The notes below the pieces were generated by a model. It was not told the origin of the DNA. It was given only the letters and a program-made list of their open reading frames with translations, and did no database searches. A stretch of 64,000 nt of DNA from Hydractinia symbiolongicarpus (Eukaryota > Cnidaria > Hydrozoa > Anthoathecata > Hydractiniidae): the NCBI RefSeq assembly GCF_029227915.1, contig NC_079875.1, positions 13,885,001 to 13,949,000 on the forward strand, in the 5' to 3' direction. Of this stretch, positions 12,688-25,500 are shown piece by piece. Position 1 is the first letter of the stretch, and each line of letters starts with the position of its first letter. The position numbers were made by a program, and so were the translations under genes.

Positions 12688-15600
12688 GTAAGTATCGGGA
12701 TTGTAATTCCATGTATTAGGAGTAGTACATCTAATTACCAGTGTTCGGTTTAAATTATTTAGCCCCTCGATATCAGTGGGTTCAACCAACCAGACGCCCT
12801 GCATGTGTTTTGTGTTTGTGTACTGATTGTTCTTATTTTATTACCTTTTACATTATAACCAGCTATAGCTGGTTAACTCAAAAAGTCACCAACATCTAGC
12901 TAACTAGCTACGGCAGAGCTAAGAAGGCTAGTGGATTAGTTCACAAATAGTCAAAAAATACAAAAACCTTTTACTCGTTTAACAAGATATATGTCAACAA
13001 TATTTATTTGGTAACTAGCTCTGCGTAAAAATATAAATAGAGTATATTTTCACCTGTTTTGTCTTTCCAACTTTCTTCAAGTTTTTTTGTTCATTTCGAA
13101 TAAAACCTGGCCTCGCAGTAAACGATGTATAGCCAGTCAGTGCAAATAAGAAGTTTCGGGGCAGTTAGTTCAGGGAAATAAAAACTAAGCCTAAACTTCA
13201 CGTATAAACGCATCAGAGCTGGCTCCGCGTAAAAGATTCACCAATGTGTTCATTTTTTATCCGGAGACAAAGAAAGGCTAAACCAAAGACACTGCAGATT
13301 GTGTGAATAAAAAGAATAGAAGTTAACAAGACTCACGAGCTAGTTGGCTTTAGGATGCTCCCTTAAAATCCATGCTTGTAGTCAAAATCTTAAAATTGGT
13401 TTGTTTAAGATGTATATATAGCAAGTCCAACAAGATCTTTATCTTTACCCATTTCCTGGTGGGTCATTTAGGGGCTCCTCAATACTGGGGAGGGGATTCG
13501 ACTCCCTGTGTAATTTCTACAATTGTTGTCCGTTGGAATAGAAACTTACCAAGTGTTGTCTAGGTATTATTAAAGAAATTAGTGGAAAATTGCTTTTTGA
13601 TGACGTCATCAAATTCGGTTAAAAAGAGCACTAATTTTGAGTTTTGTTAATTGTTGTATAATTGTAATGAATTTAGTAAATACAATAATAGAAACACAAA
13701 ATAATATAACAAAAACTAAGAAGTGACATGTAGCTTTTAAAATTGTAAAAACGAATTTTACTCCACATAATATTACAAATGTGAAAAAATTTGAGAAGAC
13801 AAAAACATCAACAAAAAAAAAAGCTACCAAGCTCAGCGCCGCAGTTTCTATAATGACCAAGTCACGATGACTTAGATTGTTTCATAATTCTTCGTCTGCA
13901 TGTCCAACACGCAAAAAATTTACTGATTAAATTTTTGAAAAATCTAGCCTTGTGGTTAGTCAACAAAGCCGGGAAAAATCGTGTTTTGTGGGGATTCTGA
14001 AATAAAGGCTGTAGCCTAGCCCTTTTAAGCGAAATACCACCATAGTTCAATAGATATGGCAAGTTGTATTACAGTGGGCGGTAATTTTTTACCAGCCACT
14101 GTAATACTATGTTAAAAATTTAGGAGGTATTTCAAAGAAATCAAGTAGCAAAACTTTAGGTTCGTCTTATAGAATTAAAAAATGTTACTTAACTAATTAA
14201 TAAGACGGCGCGAAAAAAACAATCTAAAAAAATTTTGGTCCAATAAAAATTCTAGCCTTCATGACCATGAAGGCAAGGAGCTTTCTCGTTTTAAGCAATT
14301 TTTAACTTTTGCTTTTATAACACGTGGCCAATACATTCCAAAGAAGGTTTGTTGTTGTTTTCATTTTTTTTTGTTTTACTAATCTCCTTCTGTTTTTGTT
14401 TTAAAACTAAATAAATAAATAATTCCAAAAATGGGAGGTTACGTTGCTGTAAACCAATTGTCTAACCTATTGATAGAATTTTTAATGAAAATGTTTTATT
14501 TACGAAGTGATAAGATAGGTAGATATAATTAAAGAAACGCATACAAATACTTTTAATTATTGATCACCATAAGATCGCACTCACGTATCAAAAGATAATA
14601 GAACTCTAACTCTCTCTGGATAAATTCTCTTTCTTTGACAAGAACTTCCGCAATAAACCTTCTGTTATATTGACGAACGATATAAGATACAACACGAACA
14701 ACTGACTTGGTTTAATGTTTTCGGGCTTTCTAACCAAATCATTTTAATGAACAATGCACCACACCCATTTTGCATATTTAGGAGAGATTTTTTCTCTAGA
14801 ATAAAACAAAACTTCTGTAATATGATTGGTTGAGAATATATTGAGGTGCAGACTCTTTGTTTGTTAAGCAGGGATGTTAATGTTATCAAAACCAAAATAA
14901 GAGTTGGTAGAATAACCAGACAACAATAATGTTATTTTGTCTTTCCATTTAGTTCTAAAAAAAATCAGACACATATTGAATTCAATATGAACTCAGCAAT
15001 ATTTGCACCTTTTTGAAATTTCCCGCTCTTGTAACAAGTATGAACATCGCTACAATTTCATAAAAATATTTTATTCAGTTTTAAGATATTAAAACCGCGA
15101 TCTAAAGTATCTAGAGTATCTTTGTTGCAGAATCTAAAAAGGAAACTTAGAAAGCTGAGTTAGTAGCTAACAAGATGTTTCTAAAGCATCAGATATATAT
15201 CAGACAAAGCCCACTAAGTCTTGCATTTGCAGAAACATAATTCTATGTCTGATCTCAGGTTTTTGTCACTAAAGATGTTACGCCTTTTTATAGCTTCGTA
15301 GTTGCTCTTTTGAGTTTGTACTGCCTTCAAATATCTTGATTTTTTGTCAATATTTATATTACTATTCAAGGTTTTAAAAGCTTTTTTCATTTTTTCCACA
15401 ATCGGTGAAAGTACTCTGTAAGTTTAAGTAACCATAGCCATGAATCCGACCACAAACCAACAGTCTCTGATCGAGGCTCTGATTTACACTTTATTTCCTT
15501 TTTATCTAGAACAGTATCCAATTGCTTCGCAAAAAGTTTGCATAATCCTCAAGAATTTAACAAGTTCCACACAAAATACCTTTCCATGAAATAAATTCGA

Positions 15601-17002
15601 TAAAGAAATCTACGCATGCTTAAAAGTTTTTTCGTCCTTTGTCGTGAAAAATTTGTTTTGAAGTAGGAAACAGCCTGATTTCAAGAAGAAATGATACAAT
15701 ATAGAGACAGGAGAGAAACATTGACAAAGAATAAGCATGGCTAGGAGATTATGCAGATACAGTTTCTAAGCGAAAGAAAATGGTTTTGCTTCTTAGGTGC
15801 TTATGGGCGAGTTACTAAACGTTTTTTGAGAAATTTTACATTTGTTGGTGCGTTGTGAAAATACTTTAAAAATTAAAATAAAGGATTGATTTTCTGGAAC
15901 ATCTTTGGCGTAAAATACGTCACTTCTCAAAAAATATATTTTATTTTCACAAGTTTATCTAAAAAATATATTACAAGGTTGCGTTTTCACACTTTTTCCT
16001 GATTTTTGTATTATTATTTAATTTTTTTACAAGCGAAGAGTAAATTTGAAAACTTTAAAAAGCTGACGGAACTTTTTTATAATGAAAATAATAAAACGGA
16101 TTTTCACTTCTACTTTCATTTTTTTCTGTTTCGTAAACATCTTGTAAGCATAACTGACGTATGATCTGTTATTAACAAAAAGGGACAACAGAAGATTGTA
16201 TTTCTGCACCCAAATTTTGAAGCCACGCTAAGTCTGTACAGTGCAACCTCTGAGAAAACATCTTCTAAAGCAAACGCTTGTAAAAAGAGAGAATATTAAG
16301 ATTGAAATTGACTTCCAAAAAAGAGACATTTCGTCCTTATATACATTAGGTTGTCATGTTCTCTTTCAGGGGGGGAGAAGGCACCTAGAGCACCTACTTT
16401 CAATAACTAACCTAACCTATATTGGTTCAGACGGAAAAATATGCATTTTTGACTACTAAGAATTCAAATCTGTTGCGTTCTTTGATTGGTTATGTATTCC
16501 ACTGGGTCATGATCTCTGGTTATTTGCATAACACTAAAATTAAAAAGCAAACAAAAAGAAGAAAGCCTTTTCTCAACAAGAAACAGCCAAAAATTACAAC
16601 CTCGCATTCTGGACTGAAAAAACAATACTTTCTTAGACATTTCTTAAATACTTCCTTCTTGCCTAGACCTACTTCCATATTAGCAGCTTTTTTTTAGAAC
16701 CGCAAAAATATCCTTTTTGGCAATTCGTAATAATCAATATTTCTCGTGTGAATCCTCATCAAACAGGTCATGTTTACTTGTTTACTTCAGACTTTACTAT
16801 GGTGGTTTGTACTGCGTACCTGTAATAATTACGCTATGTACGATCGACCACTTCCAAACATCTCCGAACACTAACACATATAAAAAAATAATTAAAAAAA
16901 AGACATGTCGTCAATTTCATACATATTTCCCGCCTTTAATAATTGTAATTACACACGTCTTCAAAACATTGTTATATATTACTAATTTACTTCAAGACAT
17001 TA
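12688..17002. other. gene-free stretch with one hairpin
   Basis: Several open frames of 60-110 codons occur on both strands, but they are low-complexity, rich in F, K, I and N, and lack splice signals or domains. The one structured item is the hairpin at 14066-14107, listed separately. Confidence 0.45.
14066..14107. repeat. stem-loop
   Basis: GTATTACAGTGG (14066-14077) pairs perfectly with CCACTGTAATAC (14096-14107). The stem continues imperfectly inwards through GGTAA/TTACC. It could be the core of a small foldback element or a hairpin transcript. No expression evidence can be read from the sequence. Confidence 0.6.
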
Positions 17003-17917
17003 TCACTTCATCAACCATTTCATTTTATTTCGTACTATAAGTCTTAATAACGTATTCCTCACGGCTGGTGAAAGAAATATATAGATCATAGCGTCTGAAA
17101 TGAAACCAAAGCAATACATAAATCCAATAATTTCGTGCCAAGTTTCCTCAGGAACTTTGTTAAGCACATAATGGTAAAAATAAATTTGATCAGGCACCGT
17201 GATAAATATCAGATATGTAGCAATAATCCAGGAGGGAATAAATAACACATTTATTGTCGTTTTCGCTCTGATAGCTTTCCTTTTGCTTCCCCTAGGCGTG
17301 TATTTTGATTCTCCGTTCAACGGAGAAGTCACTGGAGAGGACGCTTCTGTGGATGGTGTGGACCGCTGGCGTTGCATCTTCATATGCTGTAACGTTTTAA
17401 ATAAATATCCGTATGAAAGAAATGCAATTAATATGAAGGTCACGTCAAATGGAGTGAAAAAGTATACTGTTGTTAATTCTGAAACCTTCTCGGCATTATT
17501 CGGCATTGTGATTAGAGAGATTACTCCAAATAGTATATTTATAATCCAAGAGATACCAATGGAGTATTTTGTGCGCTGTTCAGTCCAATACGTGGCATAT
17601 TGTATGTTAAGAAAGAACTCAAAAAACCGATCTACTGTAAGAAGAATCATAGCCAGGTAGTACCCAAGAGACAAACCAGTCCATTGAAATATCAATATAT
17701 AAGTGAAAACATTATCTGCTCCTGTCAGTTGACATATCCTTCGTACACCGTCAAAAACACACAAAAGAATCTCCGATAAACTAAAATTCATTAAATGTAA
17801 GCGCTGACCACGACTGAACTTCGACGATCTCGTTTTGTATAGCAAGTAGAATCCAAACGTGTGGAAAGCTGCAGCGAAAAATCGACATACAGTCAACGCA
17901 ATTATGGAACCTATCAT
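17003..17917 (-). CDS. rhodopsin-like (class A) G-protein-coupled receptor, orphan
   Basis: Single-exon frame of 304 aa with seven hydrophobic segments at about 2-27, 40-60, 71-97, 118-138, 151-175, 221-243 and 262-284. TM3 ends in TVDRF (94-98), a DRY-type motif with D96 and R97. TM6 has the conserved proline in FIPSW. TM7 ends in SDAMIYIF (274-281), in the place of NPxxY. TM2 has SLSEIL, a glutamate where class A receptors usually have the sodium-site aspartate. The third intracellular loop (176-220) is basic and rich in Ser, Thr and Pro, suitable for phosphorylation. The extracellular N-terminus is almost absent, so the ligand is probably small or the pocket is within the membrane. ATG at 17915-17917. 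It resembles the many lineage-expanded, intronless cnidarian class A receptors. Ligand and G protein are unknown. Confidence 0.85.
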   Translation of the reverse strand: MIGSIIALTVCRFFAAAFHTFGFYLLYKTRSSKFSRGQRLHLMNFSLSEILLCVFDGVRRICQLTGADNVFTYILIFQWTGLSLGYYLAMILLTVDRFFEFFLNIQYATYWTEQRTKYSIGISWIINILFGVISLITMPNNAEKVSELTTVYFFTPFDVTFILIAFLSYGYLFKTLQHMKMQRQRSTPSTEASSPVTSPLNGESKYTPRGSKRKAIRAKTTINVLFIPSWIIATYLIFITVPDQIYFYHYVLNKVPEETWHEIIGFMYCFGFISDAMIYIFLSPAVRNTLLRLIVRNKMKWLMK

Positions 17918-19567
17918 GGTTTAAAAACAAAACAGTAAATTTCTCTTCTCTCAGAGACTTTGGTCTTTTCTTTGCAGCATTATTATTTCTTTGTATTGTT
18001 TTAACAAACTCCTTGATAACTTTATTTCTGTACTTTTCGTTGCGGCAGGTGTGAATTTTTTCGTAAGCTTTTCTCTTCTTCAGTTGTACGGTGCATATTT
18101 TATATTTTATATTTTATTTCCATTCTATATATAATCATGGATTATTAATGTATCAATTTTTAATAAAATTTTAATTTCAACACGCTGTGATCACACACAT
18201 ATATAGAAATGGTAAATACATGATTTTTTTATAACCACGAAGACACAAATTACTTTGTTTTTTTAAAGTAAGGCGGAAAAAGAAAGAATCCATTTATCTT
18301 TAACAAGTTTTGCTTTTAAAACTATCATTTTAATACGTCTCGAAACTACTTTTAATTGCTTTGAACTGATGACGAATTATATGACGAATTATTATTTTTG
18401 CGCAAACTGCACTCCATCTGCATATACACGAGGTTAAAGTAACCCGCATTACGATTCTATTTAGTAAATAAAAAAGTTCTTTCGCCACTGCTATTGACTT
18501 TTGTGTAACCAGTGACTACGACACAAATTAAATATTTAGCGGGTTAAAATCTTTATGCCGGATATTCTGTCGTATTTTTTACTGATAGATACAGATAGAG
18601 ACGGGTATTGGCGTCATCCTAAACAGATTTCAAGAAGCGTTGGAAATACTTTAGTACCTAATTCCGACGATACATTTATCTATAAGAGACATATCATACG
18701 AAAGAAACAACTACAAAACCCTTGGCTGCACAGTTAACATAAAAATCGTTAACGCCCATGTCACCCTTAAAGCCCCTACAATTCTAATGATCACAATAGT
18801 AAACCTCGTTGCAAGGAATTGTTAGGTTCTATCGGAAGTTAAAAAACCTAACAAGCCCTGAGATGAGGTTGCACAATGTTTGGTTACACAGGTTTATTTC
18901 ATAAGACTTTTCATTTGGGATCGGCAGAAAATGTTTTTTTTGTTTTGTTTTATCTCTAAGGCGGTTAACAGATACAATAAACCGATTTACCCGTACTGTT
19001 GTTACTGTTGTTTTTCTTGGTTTCTTTTAAAAAGACATATAACAAACGTCTCTTTGTAATCGTAATGGCAATTTTTATACCTTATCTAACTAATTTGCCG
19101 TCTATTTTTTAAACAAACAGGTTATAAACATCTTTCTGTCTCATTTTAGTATGAGTTTGTCTATGTTATTCATTGTTCGCGCTGTTGTATAAAAAGAAAC
19201 AAGACGTATGATATACGCAAACAACCTCGCCAAAAAAGTGTATAAAAAGCTGAAGTTAGACACGACATATTTTGCTATTCGGATAGGCAATAATATTGAT
19301 AGAAAATTTCTCGAAATTTCAATTTTCGTTAGGTCAGTCTGTAAACACGTCCTCGCGGGTGAGATAGTAAAAGAAAAAAAAAAGTAAAAATAGTTACCAA
19401 GATGAGATTCGAACACACGACTACTCCCGTGTCGGTGCTCAGAGAGGCAAAAATTTCCATTCTTGTAGGACACATTTGCGTTTTAATACAAGCTCACGAG
19501 CTTGTAATGATAAACATGAAATCTCTTTTTATTATTTTACAAGGTCTACCTGCATCGTTTCAAGAAA
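17918..19567. other. gene-free stretch
   Basis: AT-rich flank of the receptor gene. On the minus strand near 19395-19440 there is a box B-like run (GTGTTCGAATCTC), but no acceptable box A was found upstream of it. It is at most a decayed tRNA-like relic. Confidence 0.4.
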
Positions 19568-19739
19568 GACCACCCTATAAAAGGTGCTGCTTTTTTACAG
19601 AAATACCGCCCTTTAAAAAGCGCTATACCAAAAAATACACCGCATTATAAAAAGCTCTGCTGCTCAGAAAAAATGCCGCCTTCTAAAAGGTGCTGCTGTT
19701 CAAAGAAACGTAAAGGGCGCTGCTGCTGATATAAGACGG
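19568..19739 (+). repeat. degenerate minisatellite, about 35-base unit
   Basis: About five imperfect copies begin near 19570, 19606, 19639, 19675 and 19710. Each has the form CCGCCcTnTAAAAGGTGCTGCTG followed by an A-rich segment. Periods vary between about 33 and 36 bases. No function is apparent. Confidence 0.75.
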
Positions 19740-22700
19740 TGAATGCAGTACTAATTTGTCGCATTACCTTTTTCTTGTTTTTTAACTAAAAAAGGGCTTT
19801 CCTAACGCGAATATATACAATTATAAAACATGAGTTTTTTGATTAGTATTCACATGTATTTAATAGGATTTATTAATAATCAGTAAAACCAGCTTTTGTG
19901 GACGTGTTGCGCTAAGCCTTTGATATCTAGATTAAGTATTCTCTTAAATGAAGGGTGCGCCGTGTTTTTGCAGATGCATCATCAAATCACAATATAGAAG
20001 GAAATGATCAAGGAAAGCCGCTAATATATATTTTATATCAGTAAAATATTTAGTTTTTCGTTTGTAAGAATATGCTTTATAAGAATATCTGGTTGGGATT
20101 TCAGGTTGACAACAATAGGTCTATTGTTTAGCCTAGTAAAGAAATAATAGTAATGACAAGCCTGTTTAGAATTTTGATATTCTCATTAGAAAAGCGCGTA
20201 TTAAATTTATCTTTAAAGTGAGTTTCAGAAGTATTCTAACAATTTCGACTAAGGAACAAAATGTTAAATAACCAATCACAGTAAGTATTTGAAATATAAT
20301 TCCAGCCTAACAATTTACAGACTTTTCTAACTTGTTTATAGAATTAATACCCTATCAAGTTTGGAATGATGACAATTAGATTTTTGTTTTCTAACGTTTA
20401 AATGTACAATTTAAATATTAATAGAATTTAAAAAAGATTCTTTGCAACCAGCTACTAATTTTTATTCTCTTTCAGGTGCTTGCAATATCATCATGCATAT
20501 AAAACCAGAAATGATTAATAATTTAATGATCGTATAATTGTTTTTAGGTTTAAGTAATTTGAAAAACTAAATATTTAATAACCACTCACTTTTAGTGAAA
20601 ACCAGTCTTTCTTTTAGCATACTAGCTACACATACTGCACGAAAGCTACCGAAAACATAGCATACCTTTTCTTTGTTCTTTCTTTTTTCCTGTTTCAAAG
20701 TTAAGTAACTTATAATAGACTAGCTCTATGCCCGTCGCAGAATTCTGCTGTATTCCTCATACGCCCAAAAAGGATACTGAAGTATAACATGTAGGAAAAA
20801 CAAATAACACGCATCTTTGGATTTTAAAAAGCTTTGACCTGCATAATTCCATTTTTAAAATCGCTGACGCTAAAGACAAAAAAAAAAGAAATATGAAAAT
20901 TAACTTGTCTTTGACTAAGACTTTTACTTGAAGTTTAAGATGTTTTGAACACTATTTTCAATGCATTTAACGAGCACCCCTTAATAGCATAATCCTTACT
21001 TGTTTAGATTTTCTTTCTCCGGTTTTTAAAATTGGAATTCCAAGATTGTTTGACACAGAGGAATGACGTCATAAAATCGCTGAATAACATACGACAATAT
21101 ATGAGTAAAAAGTATTCAAATAAGTATTATATATTGCATAAGTAAAAAATATTAAAAATGTGAGAAACTCTTTTATAATTCCTTTATTAAACAACCGTCA
21201 TATGTAAATAGATTTAAATCAAAATATGTTTAAAAATAACTTTTCTTCATCTGCGCTGATTTAGAATCACGTACGAACTTTATTAGTGTTTTTCGTAAAA
21301 AAATCACCGGCTGTGCAAGAAAAGGAATCTGAAACGAATTGGAATTTGCATAATTTCTGCCAGCAAGAAGTTTTGTATGCTTCGTTTAGAAATGTGAGCA
21401 TTTAAAAAGAACGATGGAACAATAAAAAAGACCATGCATGAACTTACTGCACTTGTGTTTCTAGGAGAATAGAGAAGGAGAAGAAGACACGTCACGTTTA
21501 AAATTCTTTTGAAACGGTCTTTCTTTCGTTAGAAATATTTTTGTAAAAAAAAGAAAAAAAGCTACAAAATACAACATATAATTGTTGGACCAAATTATGC
21601 GATGGAAAGCTATAAACTTTTGAAAAGTATTTTGCAAGCATTACCCAAATGATGACTTTTAAAATTTTGAACCCATTATTAAAGAATTAAATTGAAACTC
21701 AAATAGACTATTTTGGGGCAAAATTTCACAAATCGATGACCTTTAATAATTTAACGACATAGACTTTCGCGTTTCTGTGCGCGACAGTTTTCTCCGTTAA
21801 AATACATGGAGGCAGGATAATGGAAAAATATCGTTTGCACCAATACTGCCTTTTGGTGTATATTTTTTACCAAGACATGGGTTTGTAAATGTCTCCAAGC
21901 TTTTTCATAGACTTATTGTAGGTACCATGGCTAAAATACTGGGAAAACTGTTAAGAAAAATTACAATTCTTAATTCAGTACTTGTATCAGCACTGGCCTG
22001 AGAAGACTAAAAAAAGGTTGAAAACCGTCCACACTTTTCCTTATATCCATGTTGAAGTGACTGTAACCCTGTGTCACGAATTCAAAATTGAAACAGGGGG
22101 AAGGAGGACGGAAACTGATCTCTAGTATACCAATACCTGCCTGGTGTTTTGGTATTTATTTGGTATAAATTTGTAACTGTGTTAGGTTGGTGCACATATA
22201 AATTTTCACATAAACAAAGATACAAACACATGAATCAAGAAAATGTGCTTGTGTTTTGTTTTTTCTCAACAAACTTTGTCCGGGATTAACACTGCTAGAT
22301 ATAAAACACTACTAAATATATTTTTAGGAACAACATTGAACTTTTAAACTGGAGTTGTTGCCACATGACTTAACACCTTCAACATTAGAAAAAAAGTAAC
22401 GAAAAAAGAAAATATTTGTGGTTTATCTACTAACTTGCTGAATAGTGTACCGCAACTCATTCATATCCACATAAAACAATTTTTCTTCAAGATATGATCG
22501 AATTTCAGCGTCAAATTTTCTATCACTTTTGATAATTTCAAAATGTATGTCCAATTGGAAACTCAGCGAAAATGTTTAAAGAAGGGAGATGCTTGCTTTA
22601 ATCGCAGAAACGTTCAGTACAGGCAGTTTCGCATTTTTGGCTCTGACACTTTGCACAATCAATGTTTGCGAGTGTTTATTGGGTACAATCTTTCTAAGTG

Positions 22701-23412
22701 GCAAAAAATGTTCCACTAAATTTTTTTAAGTTTGCCTCTTTGAATTGCCTAATTTCCCTTAAAACCTATGCGAAAATATGACTAGACTTTGACTAGACTT
22801 TTAACGAAGCACTGATGCTTAAACAACATTATATGTGTAAAGAAATAATGAAATAATATTTTCTGACAAATCATAAATCGCGAAAGTTTTTTTTGCAAAA
22901 TATTTCCTATTTCAGATATCACGCAAGCGTTTCTCGCTAATTTTTTCATTTTGTAGATTCAAGTTTATCCAAACGATTTTTAAATTTAAACTATTTTTTA
23001 CTACACTTTCCTATAACGTTACCTCGTTTCATTGCTTATCAGCTTGTGTTAAGATTCATATTTTGAAATTTTATTGATAGATGTCATTTAGCGTGTTCAT
23101 TCAAGTATAACATTTTTATCATAATGAAAGGTGAAACTAGAATTTCCGAGTTACCGGGAAGATTACATATGGAAAATCTAGCACAATCTCGTCCTCATCG
23201 TTTGTCGATAGCAAAGAGAAGTAATAAGTACTATGCACATGGTTGCATCGAGTATTTTTTCTGTCCACCCACATTAGGAAAATGATGCAAAATTAACAAA
23301 TCCGCAAAATTGAAGTCACGTGAAAAGACGAGAACAGAAATTTTTGTAAACATCATAAAAAACGTCGCTAAAACTCAACGCAGAAATAACAAAAAGGGTA
23401 TGATTCTAACTT
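19740..23412. other. gene-free stretch
   Basis: AT-rich sequence. One member of the dispersed CTAG...CCCGT repeat family occurs at 20718-20750 and is listed separately. No exon was recognised. Confidence 0.4.
20718..20750 (+). repeat. dispersed CTAG-CCCGT repeat, copy 1 (decayed)
   Basis: Starts GACTAGCTCTATGCCCGTCG and shares the head of the copies at 30471, 50472 and 61668, all in the same orientation. This is the most diverged of the four. Confidence 0.45.
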
Positions 23413-23600
23413 CAGGGGCGTAGCCAGCGTCAGTCAGGCTCTGCGATCGACTGACCTACTTTTTTCATCTCAACACGTCGTTTTTTCCACCGCCAACTCA
23501 TGGATGGGCGCACCAATATTGTGCGTCTTCGGCCACGACAAATCTTTTCCCGGGCGGCGCACACAAGCTTCGCGCTTCGCACGTCGTTTTCGCAGGATTT
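23413..23600 (-). mobile_element. repeat end with CAGGGGCGTAG terminus
   Basis: Begins CAGGGGCGTAGCCAG at 23413 and continues into unusually GC-rich DNA containing GGGCGGCGCACAC. The same 11-base terminus occurs inverted at 25490-25500. Either the two bound one element of about 2.1 kb, or they are the tails of two oppositely oriented short elements. The second is favoured because no matching target-site duplication or deeper inverted repeat could be found. Confidence 0.45.
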
Positions 23601-25344
23601 AACAGTATCAACTTTGTTTTGCAGGCTGAGGTGTTGAATCTCTACTTTGTTTCGCAGATAGGCTTTTTCGCAGGATTACCTGCGAAAATTATGCCTATGT
23701 ACGGTCTTGTGTCTTCCATTTATGGTATTGGCTAGTAAATTTTGCAGAGAGATTAAAAATTCGCTCCATATATGGCTATAGAAAATACGCAAGAAAGTCA
23801 AAAATAAAACAAGGCTGGCGAAGTTGTGAAGATTAAAGCGTATAGAGCTTCACGAAAATTCTCTGTACTTGAACCATCTAATTTTTGTATCTGTATGTAA
23901 ATCTTCAGATTTGTTTTCCTGTGTAGAAAGCTCTTTCAAGTTTTCAGTTAGCTAGCCATTCCTCTTCTGTAGCTAACTTTGTGTAGACAGCCAGACCTTA
24001 TACCTACACAGAATAAAGCTATTCTTATAGCCCTTTACAGTTTATTTAAGAGAAATATTTTAACTTTTTATCCTGATTGTGGTCAGCTATGATTCAAGAT
24101 GGTTTTAAATCAGAAGATTTTTCCTCATCTGCCTTCAAATGAAAATTTACAACCAGTATCTATTTTATTTTGCGATAATGACAAACATTCTGGGCAATTT
24201 AAACCGAATTCCTTCAGTTTCTTTAAGTTTGAGTAAAGCTACGTTAAACCGTTCTGCTCAATATTTTTAGCTAGGTCATACGTTATGATGACAAAGCAAA
24301 ATAAGAGAAAAAGGAAACGTGTGTATCATCTCGAAGTTGTTCCTTTTGCATTAGCCCAAATGTTAGTTAATCAATGTTGCACTTCTAGCACTAATGACGA
24401 GACTTCTTCCATTTGTAAAAAGCAAACCTTTAACTTAAAATCTTTTTAGTTAAAGGAAATTCTAAATCGAAACCTATTAAACCTAAACAAGTTTTATCTG
24501 CAGAACCTTGGTAGATTCATTCCCTTCAGGTTCTATTAACGGTATTGGAAAATTTAATGTAGGCACTCACTACAATAAGCTCCACACCTCAGTGATCACG
24601 ATAATTCTTCCCATTGTAACTTGCGAGAGAACGTCTTAAAGTTTATTCATTGTATTGATACATATACAGAATTGATAAGGTCAATGTTATGACGATGCTG
24701 GCAATGTATCTGTTCAAATTAATAGTTGTCATGCTAACATTTTAAAGCAAAACAGATTAGCTTTATACATATCGTTGTTTTTCTCATTGCTTAAATTTAG
24801 TTGTCTGTAATTCATGCTTTGTACATTATTTCTGAAACCTAAAGAATTGAATCAAACGTAACATATTTTTACAAATTTTCCAAAAGTAGGAAAAAAATTT
24901 TACGGAAAAATGTTCCTTACTTAACTAATAATCCCAACTATGCCCATAATTTTAACGTTTGTAACACGATGTGTGGAACAGATTATTAGCATAAGGATTT
25001 TCAATGATTTGTATGAAGGCATTTTGTCCATGGTTCCATTTCATTATATTTTTGAATTTTTTATTATACTTATGAAGAAAGAAGATTTTGATTTGGTTAT
25101 TTTTCTTTAATAACCTCCAATCTGCAGAAAACGTTATTTTATACAAAATATGAAGAAAGAAGAATGAACATTCTAATTATTGCTTTAATAACTTTCAATC
25201 TATAAAATACATTATGATGGTGTTGTGTTGTCTTATTGCTGGTTTGATTACAACCTTGATGATAAAGATTTTAATGTATTTTATGTTGTCATTTATTCCC
25301 CTTTTTCGATCAATTGTTCAGAGTACTTAACGTCTATCGCGTAT
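23601..25344. other. gene-free stretch
   Basis: AT-rich DNA between the two inverted CAGGGGCGTAG termini. No transposase-like frame or other exon was recognised. Confidence 0.4.
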
Positions 25345-25500
25345 GTCAGAGAGTCGGTTTTATGGCGTTTCCGTGCTTAAAGGGCGTAAAAAGGCGTTGG
25401 CTTCCAGGGCTCAGTTGGTTCTTATCGCACCTTTGGTGCGATGTTGACGCTGCGGGTCAATGGTTCGACTCAGGTTAATTTTTTTCAGCCTACGCCCCTG
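25345..25500 (+). mobile_element. tRNA-like SINE ending in CTACGCCCCTG
   Basis: A box A-like segment (GGGCTCAGTTGG, 25407-25418) and a box B-like segment (GGTTCGACTCA, 25462-25472) are correctly ordered and spaced for an internal pol III promoter. A T-run and the terminus CAGCCTACGCCCCTG (25486-25500) follow. The 5' boundary is a guess. No complete tRNA cloverleaf could be drawn, so a SINE or tRNA pseudogene is preferred over a tRNA gene. Confidence 0.5.

Noticed and set aside
12460-12804. Minus-strand 114-codon frame
   Set aside because: No recognisable domain or splice signals. Its unusual composition comes from the CpG-rich palindrome it crosses.
13609-13860. Hydrophobic 83-codon minus-strand frame resembling a membrane protein
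   Set aside because: The F/V/I richness follows from T-rich DNA; no start context or homologous pattern supports it.
16241-17040. Three consecutive plus-strand frames of 72-107 codons
   Set aside because: Low-complexity composition, overlapping frames, no splice sites or domain.
17199-17660. Plus-strand open frame of 153 codons inside the GPCR gene
   Set aside because: It is antisense to a convincing seven-helix receptor and has no domain of its own.
19395-19440. Possible tRNA gene on the minus strand
   Set aside because: A box B-like run exists, but no box A or cloverleaf pairing could be found.
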